The notes under the pieces were generated by a model. The model had not been told where the DNA came from and did not search any database. It saw nothing but the letters and a program-made list of their open reading frames with translations. A stretch of 64,000 bases of DNA, from NCBI GenBank assembly GCA_009809945.1, contig WTPW01001006.1, positions 35,844 to 99,843 on the forward strand. Reading direction: 5' to 3'. A program made the position numbers and the translations under genes. Origin of the DNA: Gigaspora margarita (taxonomy: Eukaryota; Glomeromycota; Glomeromycetes; Diversisporales; Gigasporaceae). Within the stretch, counting starts at the first letter, position 1; each line of letters begins with the position of its first letter. Below, one piece after another: positions 47,269 through 58,913 of the stretch.

Positions 47269-47438
47269 CTTGAAGCTCTCAACTAGCTCTACATGGTAAT
47301 AGAGCTATTTTTTACAAAAAAAGGTTGTAAAATTAATTAAATAATTATATTTGATATTCATATAATAATTGAATGATTTTTGTGAACTATTGAAAAAAAA
47401 GACTCTATTACCATGTAGAGCTAGTTGAGAATTTCAAG
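47269..47438. mobile_element. 170-bp MITE with long inverted ends
   Basis: CTTGAAGCTCTCAACTAGCT at 47269 and its inverse ending GAGAATTTCAAG at 47438 pair over about 36 bp with two or three mismatches (CTCTACATGGTAATAGAG block). It abuts the TTAA of the preceding element. Confidence 0.75.
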
Positions 47439-47996
47439 TCAAAAAAATTTATATTAGATATTTGTGCTAAAAAAATGTTGAGGTAAATCCAAGTGTTATG
47501 TTCTAAAAAAAGTACATGCAACTCCACAAAAATTCAAGATCAGATGTAACATGGCGAAATTTTACTATTAGACATTAAGTTATTCTAGCCATAACCCAAA
47601 CTATAACACAGTTTTATTCTTGGTAAAAAATTATAGTAGGTAGAATTTTTGTGGGTATGCTACCAAGTCAGTGCGCTCACAGTCAAATATACAGTGTGCT
47701 GGCGGTTAGACCCAGATATATTAAAAAGGCAATACACCCATCTGGTTAAACAATCCCTTTACTATAGATTAGCTTAATAGGTTAAAACGATAATCAACCA
47801 AACATTAATAATTTGCCAAAATCAGATTTTGTTAGTAAAGTTAAAGACCAAAAATGCTATTAATATAAACATATTTATTTTTTGATTTTCTTTGAAAACT
47901 CTTCATAAAACTATTCAAAAAGTTATATTTGACTTTTTACAAAAATTCTAATTTGGTTTTTAATTGTGTAAATGAATAAGATTTATATCATTTATA

Positions 47997-48041
<45 letters not shown>

Positions 48042-48129
48042 TTAATATAAGGTGCGCTTAGATTTATATCTTAAATATATTAGCAAAAAATCAAGCATGT
48101 TTTTTTTAAAAATTTTTAAATAATGTTAT
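47439..48129. other. Spacer with a 40-T homopolymer
   Basis: A run of about 40 T lies at 47999-48038, possibly the tail of a reverse-strand retroposed sequence. No gene is seen. Confidence 0.5.
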
Positions 48130-48139
48130 GAACTATCAT

Positions 48140-48687
48140 TTTACTAAATCACACCACTGGTGTTCAACACCAGTATGTGACATAATATAAAAAATCAATA
48201 TCAATAAATGAACAAAAAAAAATAAACAAAATTATTTAATAAATATTAAACTAGAGCTAATAGTTAGGGTTTGGGTAATGCATATTATCCGGCAAACTCA
48301 TATGATCATGAAAAAATTTCTTGCCGTTATTTTTTTCATGTGCTACAACGTAATCATGTTTATTCAAATTACAGAATTAAAACTCAGTGAGTGACTCAAT
48401 ACCAATCATGATCATAAATTGCCGGATAACATCATTATGGGCAAATTGCCGTTATTCAACAATTTTTGCCCAATAATGTATATGTATATAGCAAAATTTC
48501 GCAAGGAATTTTGGTTTTTTAAAAGAAAAAGGTGGTTTCATAGATAAAATTTTGAATTAGAAGGTAAAAAAAGCAAACCAACAAAAATTTTATGTTACAC
48601 CTAATCTTTACGTTACACTGCATTTAAAAAATTTGATTAGTGAAAATCATTGTGGTGTTGAACACCAGTGGTGTGATTTAGTAAACC
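48140..48687. mobile_element. Mutator-like MITE with 10-bp target duplication
   Basis: TTTACTAAATCACACCACTG at 48140 and its inverse ending ATTTAGTAAA (48685) pair over about 33 bp. GAACTATCAT occurs at 48130-48139 and again at 48688-48697. A 9-11 bp duplication is typical of Mutator-like elements. Inside is a second palindrome pair (TTATCCGGCAA / TTGCCGGATAA near 48275 and 48419). Confidence 0.75.
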
Positions 48688-48697
48688 GAACTATCAT

Positions 48698-49749
48698 TAT
48701 ACTATCAAAATTTAAATTATTAAGCTTTATTCAATCAGATTGTAAAAAAAAAAAAAAAAAAAAATAGAAAAAAAAAGATAAAAAAAGGCAAGTTATTTTT
48801 ATTTTTTTATGATTTAGTTGATTAAACAAGATCTGTTTAATTATATTTAATAGGTTTGTTATTTAAACTATGTTTTATATCTGTTATGGTTTATTATAAA
48901 TACAGATTAATAATATTTAAAAAATTTAGCATTTATATCATTGATTAACAAATGTAACTCTAATCAACTAAACCCCCTAAATTAAAGCTAAAAAACGCGC
49001 CTCAAAAATTTATCATGTGCGCAAGTTTAATATTTTCCAACTGCACGGTCCGTAAAAATTTATTATGTTTTTCAAAGCTCGACTCCTATTTTGATATGCT
49101 TTGATACATCATATTCGAGGTTTTAAAATTTTTTAATTCAGCCCGGCCCGTGCAGGCCTCCAAATTATGTAATAAATCACTTAATACGTGCCAAATGTAA
49201 ATTAAAGATTTTAGTATATAGATTTCGTTTTAATTTTAAAGTCACGGAATTTATAAGGATTTTTTTTTCTTTTTCTTTTCTTTCTTTCTTTCTTTTTCTT
49301 TTGTTAGAGCACAGAAGGCGGTTTCATAGACAAAGTTCTGAGTTATTAAAGGCTTTTAAAAAAACGTGATTTTTACTTTACAACAATGAAAAATGTCTTA
49401 CTGGGGTAGCTTAGAAGAATTCAAAAGTTCAATTCCGAAAGCCGTAGAAATCACGGAATTAGGACGGACGCAGAAAGGAAATCAGAAATACTGCAGAATT
49501 GTCATAAAAACAAGAAATTTCCAATTTTAGTACAAACGGAATAAAATCACCGGAGTCACGCGTTTAGAGAACCTCGGTTTACACATATACTACACCGCAT
49601 GATGCACTAAAAAAGAGCAGAAAAAGAGTGGAGAAGGCGAAGTAAAAATGGTATAAGCAGCTTGCGGAAACTTTTATTTGGTATTGTCCTGATCATATCA
49701 AGATCAGAGGGATTACATGTAAATAAGCCGTTTCCAACGGGTCATGATA
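48698..49749. other. Spacer with homopolymer and TTTC microsatellite
   Basis: An A-run covers about 48746-48764 and a (TTTC)n/(TTTTC)n tract 49259-49303. A moderately GC-richer stretch (49400-49740) has no open frame that I can support. Confidence 0.5.
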
Positions 49750-49897
49750 CAGTCAACCCTCCTTACAATCACCAATTTGGTCACATATGTACTTTTTTCA
49801 AAAAAATTATATATTTAATAGTAAATTATTTTTAATAAAAATGTGATATAGTATTATTATGTGATTGTAGGGAGGTGATTGTATGGAGGGTTGACTG
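49750..49897. mobile_element. CAGTCAACCCTCC-ended MITE, 148 bp
   Basis: The ends CAGTCAACCCTCCTTACAAT and the inverse ATTGTATGGAGGGTTGACTG pair over about 26 bp, and the motif (C/A)TCCCTACAATCAC recurs just inside the right end. ATA lies on both sides. Same family type as 40590 and 15529. Confidence 0.85.
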
Positions 49898-51374
49898 ATA
49901 TTATTATTACAAATTAATGTATGATCAAAAAAAATGTTAGGTTTCTACTATAAGTCTCCAAATAAGCAGTCAAATAAAACTATAACTATACTTACATGGA
50001 AAACCATTGACTGTATGAATACGGGATAATAACATGTGAAAGGATAGTCAATCTGTTCCACGAATATTACTAATTTACTATGTGCAGATGATAATGACAT
50101 ATTAAATATTTTTTCGTTATTGTACTGATATCTCTCGATCATTCGTTTTTTTTCTAGTATTTTTTTGTGTCTTTGATGATGTCATAGAAGCCTTATACAA
50201 ATCTACATCAGCATACTAATTATGACACTAGGTTTACGCCCGGAGTGCCAGATGGAATGATGGCTGAAAGACATATATAACAAATTCACTAAATTGGATA
50301 TACTATTAAAAAAATATATATTCTGTAACAGAAAAGAAAATTCTTTTATTTATTACTTCTTGCAAAAAAATTTATTTTTCGAGAAAAAAACTATTATGCT
50401 TTTACTTTTATGTGGTTGTCACAAATTACGTATCGTAATTATAATTTAGGGTTTGAGTGCAGTTTTAGAATGAAATAAGGTTTGATAATAATAATATCCT
50501 GACCACTCACATGATAAAATACGTAATTAGCTCATGTAATTTTAATCAACGATCCATGAATTCTTTTTTAAATTTTTAAATTAAAAAAGACAAAAAAAAA
50601 AAGAAAAAAGAAAAAAATGGAAAAAAATGAAACGTTCTTTTGTAAAAGCATCAGATATTTATTCAACGTACGGTGATCCATCTTAAATTCGTAAGAAATT
50701 CGAAAAACCGACAGAAGAAAGATTTCTTATATGTATACTCATGCCAGTAATAAAAAAAAATCGAGATTTTTTTTAATAATTAACTGAGATAATAATGTGC
50801 TAATTAGTTGCAAATTTTCTCCTGACAAAAGTCATACGAGAAGGTTGAGCCGGGGTATTATAGGAGATAATATGGGGTCTTTGCCTTGAAAATAGGAGTC
50901 CCCCCAAACCAAAATTGAGATTATTTTAAATCTTAATTTATGAAACACAAAGCTAAGTCCGGAAATTTGGCATTTTTTGTTTGAATATCTAAAAATAGAA
51001 TGGAAATGATTTTGCGAAGATCATATCTAAACTTAGCGGAAAATCAAATTTGGGTTGTTACACAACCTTTTATTTGTTGTTTATATACCATATAGCCCCA
51101 TAAGTTACAGGTCCAAATTTATTTCGAATTAAGGGTTTTACTTAAAATCCTTAAACTTTTATACTTAGCAGTTAGTGGTAAAAACTACTGGCTATGAATT
51201 ATGAATTACCACCGATGCGTAAACGACACAGGCCACACTTGTTATGCACTTATTTTCTTGTTAGCTTTCAAAACAAAACTTCTTAAATCTACTATACAAT
51301 TCATTACTATTCAGAAAAAAAAAGGTACAGAAATTAATCACAGTCAATGTATTTTATCTTCCTATTTTACGAAG
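49898..51374. other. AT-rich region, no supported gene
   Basis: A GC-richer patch near 50830-50930 (GGGGTCTTTGCC and GGAGTCCCCCC) has no open frame. The short frames on either strand are compositionally random. Confidence 0.45.
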
Positions 51375-52765
51375 TTACGGCTGAACTTTTGTTTTCATAA
51401 ATTCTGGGACACCTGTAAAAATTGCCGAATGATTTTTCGACTGATCCAATTAAAGTTATAGATAATAAGATTCGGTAACAGATATATCAGATACGTAATT
51501 TAATAAGATCAGGTGACTAATATATATTACAATAAGACTAAATATCGACATGCATACTTGTCGCATTTGTAAGTCGTAAAAATTCCTATTCTTTGGCACA
51601 ATCCATTTTCGCCAAAATGAAGCCTTTATTCATTTCTAATTATTTTTCGTTTTTAAAAAATTGTGTAAAATTTCAATTCCTATTCTTTGGCAAGACCCAT
51701 TTTCATTCAAATGAAGCCTTTATTCATTTTTAATTATTTTTCGACGAAAATTTGGTTTTAAAAAATTGTGTAATATTTCAATTCCTATTCTTTGGCAAGA
51801 TTCGTTTTCGTTCAAACGAAGGCATTTATTCATTTCAAATTATTTTTGTTTCTTGTAGAAAACAAAAAATTAGGTTTTAAAAAATTAAACTAAATTTCGA
51901 TTCCTATTCTTTGGAAGATCCATTTTCGTTCAAACGAAGGCATTTATTCATTTCTAATTATTTTTCGTTTCTTGTCAAAGACGAAAAATTAGGTTTTAAA
52001 AATTAAACAAAATTTCAATTCCTATTCTTTGGCAAGATCCATTTTCGTTCAAACGAAAGCATTTATTTATTTCTAATTATTTTTCGTTTCTTGTCGAAGG
52101 CGAAAAATACATAAATAAATATAAACATTAAAATTTTTTTACTTGGATTTCGTTTATCATAATTCTTTATGCATTCTCGACAAATATTAATAATATCTTG
52201 GTCATTTTTAAACCAGTCGACAATTTCATGAACATATTTAGCTTTTTTTAATAGCGGGACCTGTTCGAGTAAAATATTTGTTATATAAGTCTAATTTATA
52301 TTCGATTCCTTTTTTCATTTCTTGTTAAGGTTTATTGGTTGACATGAACAGTTTTTTCATAAATTTTCGTACAAACTAAGCACACCAATCATGTTGTACA
52401 AGCATTCGAACGAAAATTTAAAATCGTTGACATTATTGTTATGATAATCGTAAAATGATCATTATTATACAAAAATAGCTTTTATTACAGCTGTTTTCAT
52501 AGATTCTGGGAAACTGATAAAAATTGATCAGCCGAATTCGATAAGTTTTTGAATTCGGTGTTATCGAATTTGTAATGCCGAGAATCCAATTCTGATAACA
52601 CCGAATTCAAAAACTTATCGAATTCGGCCGAAATAATTTTTATCAGTTGTCCCAAAATTTATGAAAATAGCTGTAATTATTTTATTATACGGATCATGCC
52701 GAATCAATAACTCGGCCGAATCATTATCGACAAATTTTTTTGGAGTGTCCCAGAATTTATGTGAA
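51375..52765. mobile_element. CAGCTG-ended element, copy 4
   Basis: The left end is damaged (TTACGGCTGAACTTTTGTTTTC), then TCATAAATTCTGGGACACC. The right end reaches GTGTCCCAGAATTTATG near 52763 and lacks the last bases. The tandem core covers 51590-52110. A younger MITE is inserted at 52488-52673. Confidence 0.75.
52488..52673. mobile_element. 186-bp CAGCTG MITE nested in copy 4
   Basis: TA|CAGCTGTTTTCATAGATTCT at the left and the inverse AAAATAGCTG|TA at the right define the unit, and most of it is one palindrome (CGAATTCGATAAGTTTTTG and inverse). Copies 1 and 3 show the uninterrupted site CTTTATTAATTATTTTATTA, so the TA duplication is confirmed within the window. Confidence 0.9.
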
Positions 52766-53131
52766 ATTCTATTTTCGCCCGAGTTAAAATCACGTGATAT
52801 ATAATTTTATTATACTATAAAATAAAATTCATATAATATCATTAAAATTCATCTACTCTTAACCACTAACCAATTTGTAGAATCTAGTTTTTATAGTAGT
52901 TAGTATTGTATAATATAATGAAAGTTATATATCGGGTGAATTTCCTAAATATAAAATATGTTTGTGTACAAATAAATAAATTTTAACGTTCGTCACTTCT
53001 TGTTTAGGAAATAATATACCGGCACGTAGTAAAATTTCGTCATATAAAACATCCATATTTATCACAATATATTATAGTACAAAATCCGATTTTATATTAG
53101 ATTTATTTTAAAATATAAAGAAGTTAAATAC
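52766..53131. other. AT-rich spacer, nothing recognised
   Basis: No ORF or repeat that I can support between the CAGCTG element and the tRNA-like segment. Confidence 0.5.
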
Positions 53132-53275
53132 ATGTTGATAGTGCAGTGGCAATGCTGCAATATTCCTATTGCGAGGTCGCTGGTTCGATTCAAATTCCGA
53201 TTGTGAAATTAGAATATTATTATAAACGATTGACGCAACCATAATAGCTAATTTAAATATATATATATAGTTAAT
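53132..53275 (+). ncRNA. tRNA-like Pol III promoter segment, possible SINE
   Basis: TAGTGCAGTGG (53139-53149) fits the Pol III A box and GGTTCGATTCA (53182-53192) fits the B box. Their spacing of about 33 bp is that of a tRNA gene. The surrounding arms do not fold into a proper acceptor or T stem, so it is not a functional tRNA. It more likely is the head of a tRNA-derived SINE whose body ends near the TA-repeat at 53255-53270. A single copy in the window prevents defining its ends. It lies about 180 bp upstream of the kinase start and could influence that gene. Confidence 0.45.
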
Positions 53276-53457
53276 TAATGGTTAATAATAATAATTAGCC
53301 GTAAATTTTTTAATCAGGGCACCATACAAATTTAGAATATTCATTAATTTAATATAAATTGACGCCCACATCAGGTGAAAATCAAAATATATAAATATGC
53401 AAGGGCAGCTTTTATTTATAATGATAAATTTTGATTTAGATCAAATAATTTTTGCAA

Positions 53458-54882
53458 ATGACAATGACATATTCTTCCCACGAACAACTAGAAAAAACCA
53501 TTGCGGACAAACACATTATTTGCTTTGACTTTAATAAATTCAGTAACTTCGAAAAAATTGCTGAAGGTGGATTTGGTTCTATTTATAAATCTGAGTGGAA
53601 AGATTGCGGACTGACGGTAGCACTAAAACGCTTCAAAGTTGATACAAACTCAAGCAACACAGTCGAAAAAGTAGTAAAAGAGGTAAGCACAACTAATGTT
53701 CGATCGACTTGACTGTAGCGTGTTAAAAAATAAAATTCAATATACATATTCATATGGCTAATGCTACAAATAATGTTTAATGTAAATTGTCCTGTTGTAA
53801 GAAATGATAAATTATGCTGCCGTGGCTGCCTCTCTTTCTTTTACATCACGCGTCATGATTCATTTCAAATATATCCCAACAATTGGGAAAGAGCTAGTGA
53901 TTCTGTGTAAACAAATAGTAAAATTCATACTCTGGTTTAGAAAAGGTCTTGGACTTAGAGAATTTACTTAATGGTTGCACTTGGATAGCATCATAGTTTT
54001 ATTTTAAGACCCCTTAGACAAGCTATTAGGATAAAAACATTTATTGATTTACACATCATTCATTTATTCATTTAGCTTCGGCTTTTGCAAGGTTTAGGGT
54101 TTCATCCTAATATAAACCGTTTTTACGGCGTAATTAAAGGTATTTTCTTGCATAAATTATGCATTTTTCTTTATTTGTAATTTTATTCATTTGTATCGTG
54201 ATTACCATAATTAGATTCTCCTGATGGTGCTTATGATTTAGTTTTGGAGTTTGCAGATGATGGAGATCTACGTGAATACTTGAAAAGTAAATTTCAACAT
54301 TTAAATTGGGCAGATAAACTTCGCATGGCCAAAGAAGTAACACAAGGGCTTGTTTTCTTGCACATGAATAATATTATTCATGGTGATCTCGTAAGTAGAC
54401 GTTATAGTTTATACAAGAATTATATGGATAAAAACTTATTAACAATTACACTGTTTTTATAGCATTCTAAAAATATATTAGTTCATAGAGGAAATATGAT
54501 GATAACAGATTTTGGTTTTTCTAGACACATGAATGAGACATCCTCAACAGATCCAATTAATTTTGGAATGCCAGCATATCTTGAACCTCAGTCCCTTAAA
54601 AATCCTTTGTATGTGCATAATAAGAAATCCGATATTTACAGTCTTGGAGTAATTTTCTGGGAAATTTCAAGTGGACGCCCACCATTTCAATCATTTACAA
54701 CAAAAGAGGCTGTTGCTATCCATATATTTAACGGAAAAAGAGAAAATCCCATAGAAGGTACACCGTCTAAATATATTGACCTTTATTCTCAGTGTTGGGA
54801 TGAGGATCCGGACAAACGTCCAGATGCATATGTAATTCTCAAAAATTTGAATCGACTTATTTCTAATTTTTCCGATTCTTAA
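53458..54882 (+). CDS. TKL-type protein kinase, four exons
   Basis: A cytoplasmic protein kinase of 294 residues. Exons: 53458-53682, 54076-54139, 54215-54390, 54463-54882. Introns have GT...AG ends (GTAAGC/TTTAG, GTATTT/TTAG, GTAAGT/ATAG) and join the frame exactly. Start is ATG 53458, with a second ATG at 53464. Motifs: glycine loop EGGFGS (36-41), VALK with ATP-site K57, HPNINRFYG (85-93), catalytic loop HGDLHSKN (152-159) with D154 and N159, DFG 171-173, AYLEP 193-197, KKSDIYSLGVIFWEISSGRP. The HRD arginine is Gly, so activity or activation-loop control may be altered. It matches the large TKL expansions known in arbuscular mycorrhizal fungi. The short N-terminus has no partner domain and there are no Sel1 repeats after it. 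Substrate unknown. Confidence 0.9.
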
Positions 54883-56078
54883 ATTTATGATTAATTTTTA
54901 TGATTAATTGTTATAATTATTTAAGTTTTTAAATGTAATCGAAAATTTATGTCTTATTACATATCAATATGCTGATGAAATATGTAAAGGTTTATAAGTA
55001 ATTTAATTTAATGACGTCTGGCTATCAGGCGAAATTATGATCCATTTAAGTTCTACTTTCAAGCTACTTAATTGTTGATAGGAAATGCAAAATTTTTGCT
55101 CAAAATATCTGATGTCATTTTAACACTAATATAATTAGAAAAATTATTCATGTGCCAATTTAATTAAATTTTTTGTTAGTTTACTTTCTTTATTGCTATT
55201 ATACTATATACAATTATTAAGGTCGTTAAATTGTGGCTGATTTGGTCTATAAGCGGGTGCAAAAAGATTTGCACCTCAAATAGCTATGATTCAAAAAAAT
55301 TTTTAAATTTAATTTTTAATTTTAATTCAATATAATTTTGAATTATTCGGATTTATAAAAGTAAAATTAGTTTAATTTATATAAACGCATATATAATAAA
55401 AAATCAAATTATCTAACTTTGAAGATTAATTTTTTAACAATTAGTAATTCAAATTTGCTCAAATTTTAACCACATGTATATTATATGTATACTAGGAACC
55501 GGAAACCGGTATAAGTCCGGAGCTCATAACGATAATTTTATTCGTTCGATAAGCCCAGAAAAATCTGGTCACGTACGCTAATGTCGCAGATCACATTTTT
55601 CAGGGGCGTTACAAATGGAAAATGCCGAAACTACGGTTTTGATATTTCTATTATGAATGCATCAAAATCGGAATTTCGGTCATCAAAGCGCATAGAAATA
55701 TAAGTCCTTCGCTTCGCTCCGGACAATCAATGCACTTGCATAGTACAAACTTATAAAATTGCAAATTTATTTCGAAAATGTTTTAAATAGATTTTTTTTT
55801 TTGAAAAAAAAATCAAAAAGTTTTGTTTTATAAATTATTAAATAAATTTGTGTTAAAATAATAAAATAACATAAAAAGTTAGATTAAAATATACTTTATT
55901 TAATATAAAATTTTAAAAAGATTTTTACTTAGTACTAAAATTAAAAAATTTTTTGAGGCACTGGACCATAAAAAAACAATTAGATTTATGAAGCCTCAGC
56001 TATTTTTTTCATTAGACAAAGTCTAAATAACAACACTGAATTATCTTATTATTATTTGTATAGTCTTTTTTGTTTTAT
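54883..56078. other. Downstream of the kinase; hairpins, no gene
   Basis: A perfect hairpin GGTGCAAA/TTTGCACC lies at 55257-55276. The segment 55500-55740 is GC-richer and bounded by the inverse pair GTCCGGAGC (about 55528) and GCTCCGGAC (about 55721). It may be an old element, with no open frame. The rest is AT-rich. Confidence 0.45.
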
Positions 56079-56266
56079 TTATTGTCGCCGAAATTGACTG
56101 ATGCTGAATTCTGGGTCTCGATTTAAAATTATAAACCTTGCTAAAATCCACATCTTTAAATATCAATCTACCCTAAATCCTAACCCTAAAAAAAAAAAGC
56201 AACACCCTAAATTTTTAATTTTTCATATCATAATAGGTCCAAATTTCAGCATCAGTCACGATATTT
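56079..56266. mobile_element. MITE with CTAACCCTAA core, copy 2
   Basis: GACTGATGCTGAATTCTGGG near 56096 and its inverse CCAAATTTCAGCATCAGTC near 56239 pair, and the core holds TACCCTAAATCCTAACCCTA. It shares plan and words with 37771-37998 (TTATTGTCGC, AGCATCAG). The 85-aa frame overlapping it is not supported. Confidence 0.55.
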
Positions 56267-57319
56267 GTTTATTACGTGTTGTCAAAATGGAGACCACCTT
56301 GTACCCACGTGAACATATCATTTTAATAAATTTTGGGTTTAGGTTAGCTTATAAATAGAAAGTAGTGGTTATATATGCAAAATTACCTTTAGGACTTTTT
56401 TTTTTATTAATACCCAATATCAATTTGGACTGCCAATTTTCATATTCTGCTTTTTTCATTCGTTTTTTAACTGATATGTGTAACGGAAATCCATGATTTG
56501 ATTGGCCAACTTACACAAAAGTCACATGGTATAAACTAATACCTTCCTAACTATACCCAAAATAGTGGGTTGGAAGCTTATTTACTAAATACCCTGGGAG
56601 AGCGATCTACGGACTAGTGTAACGGTTGATTGGGAGACGAGTAAAACAATATAGACAATAGTGCCAATTTACACTCCATCCGTGTACGGGGAGAGAGATA
56701 TATATAAAGCTCAAGGGTTTGATTAAAGTTGAATATGCGATCAATAGGGATGATCAATCACTAAATAACCACAATAAAATAAAGACGCTGACGCCGGTGA
56801 TGCTAATATGGGGGATATCAATAAAATGATATCAATAAAATAATAAAAAGATATTATGCGAATGAATGATGGGGTCAAAATGGGTATCGGGTTAATCCCG
56901 GTCAGGTGATATCGATTTGGGTTTAATTTAAGAAGGGTTTGGAGATTTCCCACGGGTGCAGGAATCTAAAAGACTTTACTATAGACCAATCGGTAGGCCG
57001 ATACGAGACACGTGTATAATTTCGAAAGATTAAGAAGGCAACGTTAAACCGAATTCGAGTCTTAATAAAGCTGATTCGAGGTTACAAGTCAATTCAGTCC
57101 GCCGAATTGAGTTACGAAGGGTTTTATTAAAGTTACAAGTCGAATTCAAGGATAAGTATAATTTCTTTATTCACGTTAAAAGTCAAATGATTTATTTAAT
57201 ACTAAAGGAAGGGAATTCTTTATTTAACATCGATAGGAGCTTAATGTCCTCTCTTGGCCTGGAACTTGAGGCCTTTGTATACATTTTGAATTCTAACTAC
57301 ACGTATACATGAACGACTG
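56267..57319. other. Moderately GC-richer region, no gene recognised
   Basis: No frame of convincing composition. Around 57045-57170 the words GAATTCGAG, TTACAAGTC and TTAATAAAG/TTATTAAAG recur, a degenerate repeat. The minus frame 56953-56741 is not supported. Confidence 0.4.
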
Positions 57320-57860
57320 CGTTTACTTAGTGGTATCGCTCTGGTTATGCTCTGTTGGCGACTTCTTCTTTATCAAACTACGTTTACGTAGTGGGCTTTT
57401 CGAGGCTTCATTGGTACAGCAGGATTAAACGACTACGTTTACTTATTATTACTACGTTACTTAGCTATCACTACGTTAACACTATAGATGCTTGACGAAA
57501 TTATTTTTGAATTGACGAATAGTTTCGTCATTTTGCGATTGTGCCAAAAATTTCATATAAACACCAAGAAATTTTTCTATAAACTTAGACAGCATACTCC
57601 TTAGAATAATATTCTAATTCAAAATTAATTTCGTCACCAATAATTATAGATCAAAATAATTTCGTCATGAGTGTCGTCATTTCATCAGGTTTAATTTCGT
57701 CTACTAATAAAATCAATTTCGTCAAGCATCACTAGTTAACACTACGATGGCTTACGACTTTCTTGTTGGTTATGCAGCTTCTACTACGCTACGTAGTGGG
57801 CTTTTCAAGCCTTCATTGTCCCAACAGGCTTAAACGACTGCGTTTACGTGTCACCCTCCT
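57320..57860. repeat. Direct repeats interrupted by a MITE
   Basis: A block with TACGTAGTGGGCTTTTC, AGGCTTCATTG, CAGGATTAAACGACTACGTT at about 57385-57440 recurs at 57795-57850 (TACGTAGTGGGCTTTTCAAG). CTACGTTTAC-like words occur throughout. This is an old duplication separated by the insertion at 57485-57734. Confidence 0.6.
57485..57734. mobile_element. 250-bp MITE with 10-bp target duplication
   Basis: GTTAACACTA occurs at 57475-57484 and 57735-57744. Between them the unit starts TAGATGCTTGACGAAATT and ends AATTTCGTCAAGCATCACTA, inverse copies. AATTTCGTCA is repeated several times inside. The duplication length suggests a Mutator-like origin. Confidence 0.8.
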
Positions 57861-58913
57861 GCTTCAAGGCGCCCAAAATGACATTCATATGCTTAAGCCA
57901 CCAAGCCACCCATCATTACCATTTTAGTATGAATTATTTACATCGGGAACTAATACAAATAAAGGAATTATTTACAATTTCAAAAATAAAATTTTTAATT
58001 CGTTACACTAGGTTTAATAATACTGGACTGGTATAACATAAAATTCTAGTATAATACTAAGAATTATTAAATTATACTGTATTGTATATGTTAATAGTAG
58101 TATTATAATAACCTGAGTGAATTAATATAAATACTCCAATTTGGTTAGTTGTATTAATATTATTACAGTATTGAATTACGTAGATTTTGATAATTAGTGA
58201 GACACGTGATGAATTTTGTGATGATCATGATATTTATTTTTCGGTAATAACCAGTGTTTCGGCCGAAACTTCCCCAAAGTCCGAAACGTTTCGGCCCTGG
58301 AGTTTCGGTACTGGGACCCGTAAAATTTTAGACAAAAAATCTAAAATTTCAAGTATCAACTAAAATTTTCTAAAAATTTTAAATGTTAGAGAATTTATAC
58401 ATAAAATTATCAAATTTAACTAAAAATTTCCATATTACATTATAGTTTGTGATGCGTAGAAATGAGACTGCGCATGCGGAATATTTTGGAATTTCGGAAT
58501 ATTTCGGAATTTCACAATTCCGACTCGCACTAGCAGCAAACTACCATAATGCGAGCCCGTGAGGTAGATTCAAAAGTCTATCCCTTGTGATACGTGTTTT
58601 ATTTTTAATTAAAATTTCATACAAACTTATTTAAATAATTTCTAAGACATACAGCACCTGACTAGTTTGTATTTAATATTGATACCATGATCTAGAGATG
58701 TGACTAGTGCTATTTGATTTCTAATCGTTTTTATATTGCATTAAATCAAATTACTGTTCTTATAATACATTCTTCAAAAGAATGAGCTTATGAAAATATC
58801 AAAATTGATTAAAATTTATCAAATTTAAATCAATATTTATCTAAAATTTATTAGATTTAAACTAAATTTTGCCTAAAATTTTTGTTATTATCAGAAAAAA
58901 TTTTGAATTTTTA

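Noticed and set aside
47037..47273. 78-codon frame
   Set aside because: Runs through the N gap and the end of a MITE.
51201..51461. 86-codon frame
   Set aside because: Overlaps the damaged left end of CAGCTG element copy 4; the C-terminal part translates the terminal repeat.
53132..53206. A functional tRNA gene
   Set aside because: A and B boxes are good but the T-arm and acceptor stems do not pair, so only a SINE-like segment is proposed.
54134..54343. Minus-strand 69-codon frame
   Set aside because: Antisense shadow of kinase intron 2 and exon 3.
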